From JAZBPO01 sp963691775 (GTDB taxonomy: Bacteria; Pseudomonadota; Gammaproteobacteria; Pseudomonadales; Azotimanducaceae): 64,000 bases of DNA. The notes below the pieces were generated by a model. The model saw only the letters and a program-made list of their open reading frames with translations, was not told where the DNA came from and made no database searches. The first letter of the stretch is position 1. Each line of letters opens with the position of its first letter. A program made the position numbers and the translations under genes. Positions 33,997-43,299 of the stretch are shown here, piece after piece. Where the stretch lies: assembly GCA_963691775.1 (NCBI GenBank), contig OY829369.1, forward strand, positions 2,604,001 to 2,668,000, in the 5' to 3' direction.

Positions 33997-35160
33997 TCAG
34001 AGCGCCGCGCGCAGGGCGTCGGCGCGGTCCGTTTGCTCCCAGGTGAACTGGGGTTCTTCGCGGCCGAAGTGACCGTAAGCGGCCGTGTCACGGTAGATCG
34101 GGCGCTTGAGGTCGAGCATCGATATCAGCCCCTTCGGACGCAGGTCGAAGTGCTCGCGCACAAGTCCGACGATTTCTTGGTCGGGCAACTTGCCCGTCTC
34201 GAAGGTATTGATGGAGATGGAAGTGGGTTCGGCTACGCCGATCGCGTACGAAACCTGAATCTCGCATCGCTCGGCGAGGCCGGCGGCGACGATGTTCTTG
34301 GCCACGTAGCGGCCGGCGTAGGCTGCAGAGCGATCGACCTTGGATGGATCCTTGCCGGAGAAAGCGCCGCCGCCGTGACGCGCCATGCCGCCGTAGGTGT
34401 CAACAATGATCTTCCGACCGGTCAGGCCACAGTCCCCGACGGGTCCGCCAATGATGAACTGGCCGGTCGGATTGATGAAAACCTTAGTTTGAGCTGACAT
34501 CCAGTTGGCGGGTATGACGTCCTTGATGATCTCTTCCATCACGGCCTCTTGCAGGTCGGCCTGGGAGACGTCCGGGTCGTGTTGCGTTGAGAGTACGACC
34601 GCATCTACTCCCACGGGGCGACCGTCTGCGCCGTAGTGGAAGGTGATCTGGCTCTTTGCGTCGGGACGCAGCCAGCCAAGCTTGCCCGACTTCCGTAGCT
34701 CCGCCTGTTTCTTTACCAGCCGATGCGAGTAGGTGATTGGCGCCGGCATCAGAACGTCGGTCTCGTTCGTTGCATAGCCAAACATCAGGCCCTGGTCGCC
34801 AGCGCCCTGCTCGTGCTCGGAAGACTCGTCCACGCCCATCGCGATGTCGGCAGATTGTTGTCCGATGGCGTTGATCACGGCGCAGGTTTCCGCATCGAAG
34901 CCGACCTCGGAAGAGTCGTAGCCGATCTCGGCAACAGTCTTCCGTACCAGGGCTTCGTAGTCGATGAACGTATCCGGCGGCAGGCGAATCTCGCCGGCGA
35001 GCACGACCATACCGGTCTTCACCAGAGTCTCGACGGCGACGCGTGCGTCCGGGTCCACGGCAAGCATGGCGTCGACGATGGCGTCGGAGACTTGATCCGC
35101 CATCTTGTCGGGATGGCCCTCGGATACGGATTCGGAGGTGAAGACAGCGTATTCGGACAT
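33997..35160 (-). CDS. metK: S-adenosylmethionine synthetase
   Basis: This enzyme forms SAM from methionine and ATP. The product is 387 residues (E. coli 384) with SVSEGHPDKMADQVSDA at the N-terminus, the ATP-binding GAGDQGLMFGYA, and the P-loop-like GGGAFSGKDPSKVDRS. Its ATG at 35160 is divergent from tkt, with a 170-nt gap holding both promoters. I looked for a SAM or SAH riboswitch in the leader and did not recognise one. Confidence 0.98.
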   Translation of the reverse strand: MSEYAVFTSESVSEGHPDKMADQVSDAIVDAMLAVDPDARVAVETLVKTGMVVLAGEIRLPPDTFIDYEALVRKTVAEIGYDSSEVGFDAETCAVINAIGQQSADIAMGVDESSEHEQGAGDQGLMFGYATNETDVLMPAPITYSHRLVKKQAELRKSGKLGWLRPDAKSQITFHYGADGRPVGVDAVVLSTQHDPDVSQADLQEAVMEEIIKDVIPANWMSAQTKVFINPTGQFIIGGPVGDCGLTGRKIIVDTYGGMARHGGGAFSGKDPSKVDRSAAYAGRYVAKNIVAAGLAERCEIQVSYAIGVAEPTSISINTFETGKLPDQEIVGLVREHFDLRPKGLISMLDLKRPIYRDTAAYGHFGREEPQFTWEQTDRADALRAAL

Positions 35161-35330
35161 CTCGGCAGGGCCTCGTGAGATCAGAATGTTCGATGAACGT
35201 CGATGAAGGCGCCAGTTTAACGGCAGACGGCGCTGAGAGCGACGCCCCCTGTGCCTTTTCGTTGCGGGTCCGTCCGTTGACGCGGAGAATATCCACCCCT
35301 CGACCGATGCCCTCCCGGAGAAAAGCCTCC

Positions 35331-37322
35331 ATGCCCACCCGTTTCGAGCGTGCGAACGCCGTGCGTGCTCTTGCCATGGACGCTGTGCAGCGAGCCGGCT
35401 GCGGTCATCCCGGTGCGCCCATGGGCATGGCTGATATCGCGGAGGTGCTGTGGCGCGACCATCTCAAGCATGATCCCGCGGCCCCGGACTGGGTCGACCG
35501 CGACCGCTTTATCCTCTCCAACGGTCACGGCTCCATGTTGCTGTACGCGCTCTTGCACCTTACGGGGTATGGCGTGTCCCTGGAGGACATCAAGAACTTC
35601 AGGCAGTTGCACGCGCCGACGGCGGGCCACCCGGAGGTGGGTGAGGCCCCGGGCGTAGAAACTACTACGGGCCCCCTAGGGCAGGGTTTTGCGAACGGGG
35701 TCGGGATGGCGCTCGCCGAGAAAATACTGGCCGCTCGCTATAACCGCGAAGGCCACTGTGTCGTCGATCACCATACCTGGGTATTTGCCGGTGACGGCTG
35801 TCTCATGGAAGGCATTTCGCATGAAGCGGCCTCGCTCGCCGGCACTCAGCGCCTCGGCAAGCTCATCTGCCTTTACGACGATAATGGCATCAGCATTGAC
35901 GGCGATATCAGTGGCTGGTTCACAGACGATACGGCAGGGCGCTTCGAAGCCTACGGCTGGCAAGTGATTAGGAACGTTGACGGCCATAATCCCGAAGAGA
36001 TCGCGACTGCAATCGAAACGGCGGTTGCGGAAACAGATCGGCCGACGCTCGTCTGCTGCCGGACGGTCATCGGCTTCGGATCCCCAAACAAGGGGGGCAA
36101 GGCGAGCGCGCATGGTGCGGCGCTCGGTGATGAGGAGATCGCCCTCGTCCGTGAGCAGCTCGGTTGGTCGCACGCGCCCTTCGAGGTCCCGGAAGACATT
36201 CGCAGCGAATGGGATGGACGCCGCCAGGGGGCTCAGCAGCACGCAGAGTGGAAGGATCGATTCGACGCCTACGCGATTGCCTACCCTGAACTCGCGGAGG
36301 AGTTCGGCAGGGTTCAGGCGCGTTCGCTGCCTGAGGCGCTCGACGAATCGCTCCTGGAGTTTGCCCGTGCTTCCCAGCAAGGGCGCGTGAAGATCGCTAC
36401 GCGACAGGCATCGAAGGCTGTGCTCGACATCGCTGCGTCGCAGATGAACGAGCTTCTGGGCGGCTCGGCCGACCTGTCAGGCTCGAACGGAACGCAGTTC
36501 GACGGTGCTCGCGCGGTCACCGCTGAATTCCCGGACGGCAATTACGTGAACTGGGGCGTGCGCGAGTTTGGCATGACTGCCGCAATCAACGGCATCGCCC
36601 TGCACGGCGGCCTCGTGCCCTACTCTGGCACGTTCCTAGTTTTTCAGGACTATGCCCGCAACGCCGTTCGCCTGGCGGCACTCATGGGGGTCCAGAACAT
36701 CCTTGTTTATACCCATGATTCCCTCGCCCTTGGCGAGGACGGCCCAACGCACCAGCCGGTCGAACAGCTTGCGACCCTGCGTATGACGCCTGGCCTCGAG
36801 AATTGGCGCCCGGCGGACCAGGTTGAGACCGTGTTTGCCTGGCGCGCCGCGCTTGCGCGCACGGCGGCGCCGACCTCGCTCATCCTTTCTCGTCAGGGCC
36901 TGCCCTGCCCGGAGCGCAGCGACGGGCAGCTCGAAGCCATCGATCGCGGGGGTTATGTGCTCTCCGATGCGGAAGGCGCGCGCGCGATCATCATCGCAAC
37001 CGGCTCGGAAGTGGCGCTGGCAATGGATGCGGCTGCCGCTTTGGCTGAGCAGGGCGTTCCGGTTCGCGTCGTTTCGATGCCATGTCTAGAACGTTTTCAG
37101 GATCAAGACGCCAGCTACGTTGACGATGTGCTGCCTGCCGGCGTGCCGCGCCTGATCGTCGAGGCGGCTCACCCCGCGCCCTGGTGGCGGCTGGCGGGAA
37201 GCGGCGGCGATGTGCTTGGCGTCGAGCGCTTCGGCATGAGCGCCCCCGGCGACGTGGCCATGGCGGAAGTCGGCTTTACGGTGGACAACGTGGTCGAGCG
37301 GGTGAAAGCGCTCTTTAGCTGA
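35331..37322 (+). CDS. tkt: Transketolase
   Basis: This thiamine-diphosphate enzyme of the pentose phosphate and Calvin pathways has 663 residues, exactly the E. coli TktA length. It contains the RANAVRALAMDAVQRAGCGHPG start, the ThDP motif GDGCLMEGISHEA...DDNGISIDG, and the pyrimidine-domain EFGMTAAINGIALHGG with THDS later. The ATG at 35331 (GGAG 12 nt upstream) is preferred to upstream in-frame ATGs. It leads the tkt-pgk pair; a gap/epd gene commonly found between them is missing. Confidence 0.97.
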   Translation: MPTRFERANAVRALAMDAVQRAGCGHPGAPMGMADIAEVLWRDHLKHDPAAPDWVDRDRFILSNGHGSMLLYALLHLTGYGVSLEDIKNFRQLHAPTAGHPEVGEAPGVETTTGPLGQGFANGVGMALAEKILAARYNREGHCVVDHHTWVFAGDGCLMEGISHEAASLAGTQRLGKLICLYDDNGISIDGDISGWFTDDTAGRFEAYGWQVIRNVDGHNPEEIATAIETAVAETDRPTLVCCRTVIGFGSPNKGGKASAHGAALGDEEIALVREQLGWSHAPFEVPEDIRSEWDGRRQGAQQHAEWKDRFDAYAIAYPELAEEFGRVQARSLPEALDESLLEFARASQQGRVKIATRQASKAVLDIAASQMNELLGGSADLSGSNGTQFDGARAVTAEFPDGNYVNWGVREFGMTAAINGIALHGGLVPYSGTFLVFQDYARNAVRLAALMGVQNILVYTHDSLALGEDGPTHQPVEQLATLRMTPGLENWRPADQVETVFAWRAALARTAAPTSLILSRQGLPCPERSDGQLEAIDRGGYVLSDAEGARAIIIATGSEVALAMDAAAALAEQGVPVRVVSMPCLERFQDQDASYVDDVLPAGVPRLIVEAAHPAPWWRLAGSGGDVLGVERFGMSAPGDVAMAEVGFTVDNVVERVKALFS

Positions 37323-37347
37323 ACGATCCGCACTAGGGGGAAGGGGC

Positions 37348-38526
37348 ATGGGTCTCGATGTACTTCGGATGACGGAGGTCGAGCTCGCGGACAAGCGCGT
37401 TCTGATTCGCGAGGATCTCAACGTGCCCATTGCGGACGGTCGGGTCACGAGCGATGCGCGCATCCGCGCTGCTCTGCCGACGATCCGCGCCGCTCTGGAG
37501 GCCGGTTCGGCGCTCATGATCTGCTCTCATCTTGGCCGCCCGAGCGAGGGCGAGTCGGCCAGCACCCAGCCGGAGTTTTCCCTTGCGCCAGTGGCCGCGC
37601 ATCTATCGGCCCTACTGGGCCGTGAGGTGCCGCTCGTCAGCGATTGGCTCGACGGTGTCGAAGTCGCACCCGGTCAGGTCGTGTTGCTGGAAAACGTGCG
37701 CTGGAATCTGGGTGAGAAGAAGGACGATGAGGCACTGGCGCGGCGCATGGCGGCTCTGTGCGACGTCTTCGTGATGGATGCCTTTGGCACTGCTCATCGC
37801 GCCCAGGCCTCGACCCACGGCGTTGCGCGCTTTGCCCCAACCGCGTGCGCGGGGCCGCTGCTCGTCGCCGAGCTCGAGGCCCTTCACAAAGCGCTTGCCG
37901 AGCCGAAGCGACCACTGGTCGCCATCGTGGGTGGGTCGAAGGTCTCGACGAAGCTCGAGGTGCTCGACCGTCTTTCGGAGCTTGCTGATCGCGTGATCGT
38001 AGGCGGTGGCATCGCCAATACGTTCATCGCGGCGGCGGGGTATGGCGTCGGGACTTCACTGCACGAGGCTGATCTTGTTGACGAGGCCCGTCGCCTCGCC
38101 GGGAAGGCCGAGTTTCCGGTGCCGGAGGACGTTGTCGTTGCAGACCGTTTTGCGGCTGATGCAGTGGCCGAAAGTCGTGCCGTTGACGCGGTTGGCGACA
38201 GGGACATGATTCTGGACGTCGGCCCGGAAACGGCCGCCGCATTCGCAGCGTCACTTGCGGATGCGGGCACCGTGCTCTGGAACGGCCCCGTGGGCGTGTT
38301 CGAGTTCGACGCCTTCGCCGAAGGTACGCGCGCTCTGGCGGAAGCGATCGCCGCGTCTGACGCATTTTCCATTGCGGGCGGTGGTGACACGCTCGCCGCC
38401 ATCGACAAGTTCGGCGTGGCCGATGCGGTGAGCTACATCTCTACCGGCGGCGGCGCGTTCCTAGAGTTCGTGGAAGGCAAGACGCTGCCCGCTGTCGCAG
38501 TGCTACAGGCGCGTGCCCTTGGCTGA
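37348..38526 (+). CDS. pgk: Phosphoglycerate kinase
   Basis: This glycolytic/gluconeogenic kinase has 392 residues: VLIREDLNVPI, SHLGRPSEG, LLENVRWNLGEKKDD, DAFGTAHRAQAS, GGSKVSTKLEVL, GGGIANTFIAA and the C-terminal GGGDTLAAIDKFGV...STGGGAFLEFVEGK. A strong AGGGGGAAGGGG precedes ATG 37348, 25 nt after tkt. Its last 24 nt overlap the antisense nitroreductase-family gene. Confidence 0.97.
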   Translation: MGLDVLRMTEVELADKRVLIREDLNVPIADGRVTSDARIRAALPTIRAALEAGSALMICSHLGRPSEGESASTQPEFSLAPVAAHLSALLGREVPLVSDWLDGVEVAPGQVVLLENVRWNLGEKKDDEALARRMAALCDVFVMDAFGTAHRAQASTHGVARFAPTACAGPLLVAELEALHKALAEPKRPLVAIVGGSKVSTKLEVLDRLSELADRVIVGGGIANTFIAAAGYGVGTSLHEADLVDEARRLAGKAEFPVPEDVVVADRFAADAVAESRAVDAVGDRDMILDVGPETAAAFAASLADAGTVLWNGPVGVFEFDAFAEGTRALAEAIAASDAFSIAGGGDTLAAIDKFGVADAVSYISTGGGAFLEFVEGKTLPAVAVLQARALG

Positions 38527-39003
38527 TGTGGGCGCGTCATCGACGAGCCTGTGCAAACGGAATACGGCGATCGTCCGTGTGATGCGCTCCGCGTAGACGC
38601 TGTAGCCCGGATAGACCTGAAGGGCGCGCGCCCAGGCTGCTGCTCGCTCGGACCCCTCAAGCTCCTCGGCGTGGTACCCATGTTCGCCCTCAGACATGAG
38701 TGCACTCACTCGCGGATAGGCGCGTAGGTTGTGCGCCCACGCGGGTTCGTGCGCTTGCCCCCCGTTCGAAGCCACAAGCAGCGCGTGATCGCCGTCGGGG
38801 ACATAGAGCAGGGGTACCTCCCGACGGACGCCGCTGCGGGCGCCTCGGCAGCGCAGGAGGAGAACCGGGATCACGAAGGAAAGGCGCACACGGCCGCCGC
38901 TCAAGCGCATGAGAGGGCGGTCGACGGTAGTCGCGATGTGAAGCGCGATGCGGCTCATCATGGGGCGTGCTACGAAGCGTGCGAACCAGCGGGGCAGGGC
39001 CAT
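38503..39003 (-). CDS. Deazaflavin (F420)-dependent nitroreductase (DDN) family protein
   Basis: The product is 166 residues. The core LRCRGARSGVRREVPLLYV, then DGDHALLVASNGGQ, PAWAHNLRAYPRVS and the late YPGYSVYAERITRTIAVFRL follow the DDN pattern (G-R-x-S-G, R-x-x-P-L, V-A-S-x-G-G, P-x-W-x-x-N-L, P-x-V). DDN proteins are split-beta-barrel reductases that use F420H2 in actinobacteria; the cofactor in a gammaproteobacterium is unclear and may differ. It overlaps the 3' end of pgk tail to tail by 24 bp. No F420 biosynthetic genes are in the window. Confidence 0.78.
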   Translation of the reverse strand: MALPRWFARFVARPMMSRIALHIATTVDRPLMRLSGGRVRLSFVIPVLLLRCRGARSGVRREVPLLYVPDGDHALLVASNGGQAHEPAWAHNLRAYPRVSALMSEGEHGYHAEELEGSERAAAWARALQVYPGYSVYAERITRTIAVFRLHRLVDDAPTSAKGTRL

Positions 39004-39227
39004 GGGCTTCCGACTTCGACTCTAGAGCGGATCACCATGTCGGTCGGGCGTGACTGAAAGCAAGCGTGTTGCCGCGCTCTACCGAGGGACGCGCGCTCCG
39101 TTATGCTTCACCTTGCTGCTCCGGCGTCATACGCACGTGCCCGTATGCGCGCCGGGGCGGGCTGACGAGCGTCGGCCCCCCGGCCCCTTGGCGGCCGCTC
39201 AGTTTTGAATCGAAGAGGAATGGATTG

Positions 39228-40292
39228 ATGGCCTTGATCAGCATGCGCCAAATGCTCGACCACGCTGCGGAGCATGGTTATGGCGTGCCCGCGTTCAACG
39301 TGAACAACCTGGAGCAGATGCGCGCCATCATGGAGGGCGCCGATGCGACCGACAGTCCGGTGATCGTGCAGGCGTCGGCCGGCGCGCGAAAGTATGCGGG
39401 GGCGCCCTTCCTGCGCCACCTCATCCAGGCTGCGATCGAGGAATGGCCGCACATCCCCGTCGTGATGCACCAGGACCATGGCGCATCGCCGTCCGTCTGC
39501 CAACGCTCCATCCAACTCGGCTTCAGTTCGGTGATGATGGATGGCTCGCTTGAAGAGGACATGAAGACGCCGGCGAGCTTTGACTACAACGTCGACGTCA
39601 CGCGGCGCACGGTCGATATGGCGCACGCCTGTGGCGTGTCGGTGGAGGGTGAGCTCGGCTGCCTCGGCTCCCTTGAGACCGGACAGGCCGGCGAAGAAGA
39701 CGGTAGCGGGGCTGAGGGCGTGCTCAGTCATGACATGCTCCTGACCGACCCTGAAGAAGCTGCAAGTTTCGTGAAAGCGACGGGGGTCGACGCCCTCGCG
39801 ATTGCCATCGGCACAAGCCATGGTGCGTACAAGTTTTCCCGTCCGCCGACGGGTGACATCCTCGCGATCGAGCGCATCAAAGAAATCAACGCGCGCATCC
39901 CGAACACGCATCTCGTCATGCACGGGTCATCGTCAGTTCCCCAGGACTGGTTGGCTGTGATCAATGAGTACGGCGGCGAGATTCCAGAGACCTATGGCGT
40001 GCCCGTCGAGGAGATTCAGGAGGGCATCAAGCACGGCGTGCGCAAAGTGAACATAGATACGGACCTGCGCCTTGCGTCCACTGGCGCGATTCGTCGCTTC
40101 ATGGCGAACAATCCCGCGGAATTCGATCCGCGCAAGTATCTGAAGGAAACGGTCGCTGCGATGAAGGACATCGTCATTGCGCGCTATGAGGCCTTCGGGA
40201 CCGCTGGCAACGCCTCGAAGATCAAGGTCATCAGTCTCGACGACATGTTCGCGCGCTACTCGGCGGGCGAGCTCGATCCTGTGGTCAACTGA
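39228..40292 (+). CDS. fba: Class II fructose-1,6-bisphosphate aldolase, Calvin-type
   Basis: This zinc-dependent aldolase has 354 residues, typical of the Calvin-cycle subtype. Visible are GVPAFNVNNLEQMRAIMEGA, the zinc-binding MHQDHGAS, SVEGELGCLGSLETG, AIGTSHGAYKF and the C-terminal KVNIDTDLRLASTGAIRRF. The ATG at 39228 has AAGAGG upstream. The 224-nt leader (39004-39227) contains no other gene and probably holds its promoter. pyk, frequent between pgk and fba in relatives, is missing. Confidence 0.97.
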   Translation: MALISMRQMLDHAAEHGYGVPAFNVNNLEQMRAIMEGADATDSPVIVQASAGARKYAGAPFLRHLIQAAIEEWPHIPVVMHQDHGASPSVCQRSIQLGFSSVMMDGSLEEDMKTPASFDYNVDVTRRTVDMAHACGVSVEGELGCLGSLETGQAGEEDGSGAEGVLSHDMLLTDPEEAASFVKATGVDALAIAIGTSHGAYKFSRPPTGDILAIERIKEINARIPNTHLVMHGSSSVPQDWLAVINEYGGEIPETYGVPVEEIQEGIKHGVRKVNIDTDLRLASTGAIRRFMANNPAEFDPRKYLKETVAAMKDIVIARYEAFGTAGNASKIKVISLDDMFARYSAGELDPVVN

Positions 40293-41256
40293 TCCGACTG
40301 GCTCGCACAGGGGCGCTGTCGTCTTCGATCCGCTGCGCCTTGCGGCCGCGCTTGGATCCTTTCCAGCGCCGGTAGCGTCCACGGCTGATCTTCGCGGGTA
40401 CCTTCTACACTACGGTCTGCCGTCGGCGGATCGCGCGCTCCACGAAATCGGGCGCGTCGAGGTGCGCGGAGAGGGAGTCCTGCTGCAGCGCTTCTCCATC
40501 CCGGGAGGGCGCGGCACGCTCATATGTCTTCATGGTCTCTTCGAGCACGGCGCACTGTGGCGTCACCAGGTCGAATGGGCCCTTGATCGCGGCCTCGACG
40601 TCGTGCTGCTCGACCTTCCCGGCCATGGCCTTTCGGAAGGTGAGCGCGCGCACGTGTGGGATTTCGCGCACTACGTCGAAGCGTTCGAAGCGGCGGTAGC
40701 GGTCGTCGAGTCCCCTGCACCGATCCTTGCGTTGGGTCACTCGACCGGTGCGGCTGTGCTCATGCAGGCGATCATTGATGGGCGGCCGGGCGCTGCTCGG
40801 ATCGACGATCTGGTGCTTCTGAGTCCCCTGGTGCGCCCCGCGAAGCATCTGCTGGTTCGGTTGCTGCTGCCGATCGTTTCGTCATTGGTCGCCTCACTCC
40901 CGCGCAGTCATTACGCGAGTTCCTCGGATTTGAGCTACAACCGTTTCCAGGCCAGAGCGGATCCGCTGCAGCCTCGGCGCCTGCCGCTTGCCTGGGTGCA
41001 TGCGATGGCGTCGTGGTTCGAGCGTTTCGAGAACGGACCCAAGCAGGGTCTATCGCCCCTCATCATCCAGGGGGATTGCGATGCCGTCGTCGACTGGCGC
41101 GGCAATCTTCGACGCATCGCGGCGCGCTTTACTGCGCCTGAGCTCGTGCTGCTGGAAGGGGCAAGGCACAACCTGCCGAACGAGGCCCCGGCCTATCGGT
41201 CGCAGATCGAAGCGGCCCTCGACGCTCGTCTGTGGCGCCTGCTTGGAAGGGTCTGA
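40186..41256 (+). CDS. Alpha/beta hydrolase (serine aminopeptidase/lysophospholipase-like)
   Basis: The conserved part reads LICLHGLFEHGALWRHQVEWA, LLDLPGHGLSEGERAHVWDF, nucleophile elbow GHSTG (S186 with this start), GDCDAVVDWRGN (acid) and EGARHNLPNEA (His), a complete catalytic triad of Hydrolase_4/S33 type. The start is uncertain: conserved sequence begins right after the fba stop, but the nearest in-frame ATG is 40186 inside fba, and no ATG, GTG or TTG was found in frame between there and the core. A rare CTG (for example 40279) is possible. Substrate unknown. Confidence 0.8.
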   Translation: MRPSGPLATPRRSRSSVSTTCSRATRRASSILWSTDPTGSHRGAVVFDPLRLAAALGSFPAPVASTADLRGYLLHYGLPSADRALHEIGRVEVRGEGVLLQRFSIPGGRGTLICLHGLFEHGALWRHQVEWALDRGLDVVLLDLPGHGLSEGERAHVWDFAHYVEAFEAAVAVVESPAPILALGHSTGAAVLMQAIIDGRPGAARIDDLVLLSPLVRPAKHLLVRLLLPIVSSLVASLPRSHYASSSDLSYNRFQARADPLQPRRLPLAWVHAMASWFERFENGPKQGLSPLIIQGDCDAVVDWRGNLRRIAARFTAPELVLLEGARHNLPNEAPAYRSQIEAALDARLWRLLGRV

Positions 41257-41514
41257 GTCAGTGTCTGCTCCGCCAGCAGATCGCCGCTGCTGCGCTCGTG
41301 CTTCCAACCAGAACGCTCGGGTTCCCTGGGTTGGTCGAGCGTAGGTGAGCAGCCCCCCCAACGCCTCGGACGCACACTGACGAAGTCTGGGCGGTGCCGG
41401 GTGACCTCTAGCGTGGCCCCCGCGGGGCGCATCTTGCGTGGAACACCGCAGTGTAAACAGCAGAACTAAGCGGCGGCCGCCGGCAGCGCTGGTGGAGGAG
41501 TGACCCGCGAGGTG
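41257..41514. other. Intergenic region between convergent hydrolase and permease genes
   Basis: The 258 nt contain no credible ORF. There is a short GC palindrome, CCCCGCGGGG, near 41419 and a GGCGGCCGCC palindrome near 41471, neither followed by a T-tract. No repeat or RNA gene was recognised. Confidence 0.35.
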
Positions 41515-43281
41515 TCAGAAAGGAAAGAACGCAGGGATGACCAGAATGCTGATCACCGCGCCGAGACAGTTCATCGGCAGGCCAACGCGGAGAAAATCGG
41601 AGAAGCGATAGCCTCCTGGCCCGAACACCATGAGGTTCGTCTGGTAACCGAGGGGCGTCGCAAAGCTGGCTGACGCCGCGATCATCGTGGCGACGACAAA
41701 GGGTTCCGGCGCGAAGCCCGCCGCGCCAGCGGCGGCGAGAATGATTGGCAGCATGAGCAGAGCAGCGGCCGTATTGGTGATGAATTCGGTACTCACGCTG
41801 ACGGCGATGTAGGTAAGCGCGAGCAGCACCCAGGGATGGTCGCCGGAGAGCGTGAACAGGGCGCTGCCCATTGCGGCTGCTGCGCCGGTTTTCTGCAGCG
41901 CGGCCCCCAGCGCGAAGCTTGCGGCAATGGTAATGAGGACGGTGAGATCGAGGCTGCGTTTCGCTTCGGTGACCGTACAGCAGCGCAGCGCGATCATTGC
42001 GCCGGCCGCGAGAAGTGCAGCGTTCAGCATCGATGTCAGGCCCGAAGTCGCGAGCCCGATCATCGCGATCACGAGAGTCCATGCGAGGCGCGCGCGGCCT
42101 GTGTCGCGGCGGCTCTGCCCCGTATCGTTGACGAGGAGGAAGTTGCGCGTGCGTTCCTGGCGGGCAACGAAGGCGGGACTTGCCTCCAGCAGCAGCACAT
42201 CGCCGGCCTCGAGGCGGATGCTGCCGAGATTGCCGCGCAGCGGCTCGCCCCGCCGGCTTACCGCAAGCACGACTGCGTCATAGCGATCCCGGAACCGGCC
42301 GTCGCGAAGCGTGCGGCCGACCGCTTCGCATTCCTGCGATACGACAGCCTCGATGAGGCGCCGCTCGGCAACGTCCTGCTCGATGACCGGCTCCGATGAT
42401 TCGGAAGGCACGAGGCCGTCGCGGCGCAGGAGATCCACGATGGCGTCCGTTTCGCCGACGAACACGAGCCTGTCGCCGGCCTGCAGGCGCTCGGTTGGCG
42501 CGACGGCCGTGATGATCGAGCCGCGCCGTTCGATCTCCGCAAGAAAGGTGCGGCCGAGGTTGCGCAGGCCAGCTTCCTCGATCGACCTGCCAACCAGCGC
42601 GCTATCGGAAGCCACGGCCACTTCGAAGGTGAATGCGCGGCGATCCGCGAATTGCTCCGAGGCACTCATGCGCACCGGCAGCAGCCAGTTTGCGGTGAGC
42701 AGGACAAAGAGGAAGCCGATGCCGGCGAACACCAGCCCCACGGGCGTGACGTCGAAGAGTTCGAAGCCCTCGGCTCCGGTGAGCATTCGATACTGGCCGT
42801 CCACCACCAGGTTGGTGCTGGTGCCGATGAGCGTCAGCGTCCCGCCGAGGATCGACGCATAGGACAGCGGGATCATCAGCTTCGAGACGGGCACGTCGAT
42901 ACGTCTTGCCCACCGCGACACTGCCGGGATCATGGTCGCGACCACGGGCGTGTTGTTCAGGAAGCCCGACACAGCGATGACCGGCAGCATCAGTCGCAGG
43001 AGCGCGCGACGATAGTGCTTGGGCTGTCCGAGAATCCGGCCCACCAGAATGTCCACGCCGCCTGCACCGCGCACGCCCGCGGCCACGACGAAGAGCGCCG
43101 CTACGGTGATCAGGCCGGGGTTGGCGAAGCCGGTGAGCGCTTCGGCGGGTGTCAGGATGCCCGTCACGGAGAGCGCTGTCAGCGCCGCCATCAGCACGAG
43201 ATCGGGACCGATTCGGGTGGTGACGAGCGTTGCGAGCGTGGCTGCACAGAGCACGACCGTGAAAAGGGCGGAATCTTCCAT
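41515..43281 (-). CDS. SLC13/DASS-family permease with two TrkA-C domains
   Basis: The product is 588 residues: about five N-terminal transmembrane helices (with VSGFLNNTPVVATMIPAV and GGTLTLIGTSTNLV, the SLC13 N/T substrate signature), a soluble middle from about 215 to 375 with two RCK_C/TrkA-C modules (LVGRSIEEAGLRN... and AVGRTLRDGRFRD...), then a second membrane half repeating the signature as ITNTAAALLMLP. Such proteins move sulfate, dicarboxylates or other anions with Na+, and TrkA-C domains are regulatory. The substrate is unresolved. The gene stands alone on the minus strand, just downstream of the GST gene (18 nt). Confidence 0.88.
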   Translation of the reverse strand: MEDSALFTVVLCAATLATLVTTRIGPDLVLMAALTALSVTGILTPAEALTGFANPGLITVAALFVVAAGVRGAGGVDILVGRILGQPKHYRRALLRLMLPVIAVSGFLNNTPVVATMIPAVSRWARRIDVPVSKLMIPLSYASILGGTLTLIGTSTNLVVDGQYRMLTGAEGFELFDVTPVGLVFAGIGFLFVLLTANWLLPVRMSASEQFADRRAFTFEVAVASDSALVGRSIEEAGLRNLGRTFLAEIERRGSIITAVAPTERLQAGDRLVFVGETDAIVDLLRRDGLVPSESSEPVIEQDVAERRLIEAVVSQECEAVGRTLRDGRFRDRYDAVVLAVSRRGEPLRGNLGSIRLEAGDVLLLEASPAFVARQERTRNFLLVNDTGQSRRDTGRARLAWTLVIAMIGLATSGLTSMLNAALLAAGAMIALRCCTVTEAKRSLDLTVLITIAASFALGAALQKTGAAAAMGSALFTLSGDHPWVLLALTYIAVSVSTEFITNTAAALLMLPIILAAAGAAGFAPEPFVVATMIAASASFATPLGYQTNLMVFGPGGYRFSDFLRVGLPMNCLGAVISILVIPAFFPF

Positions 43282-43299
43282 GGGGTCTGCGAGCGCCCC

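Noticed and set aside
35161..35330. Possible SAM or SAH riboswitch in the metK leader
   Set aside because: No SAM-I, SAM-II or SAH consensus core was recognisable in the 170-nt divergent region; ordinary promoters explain it.
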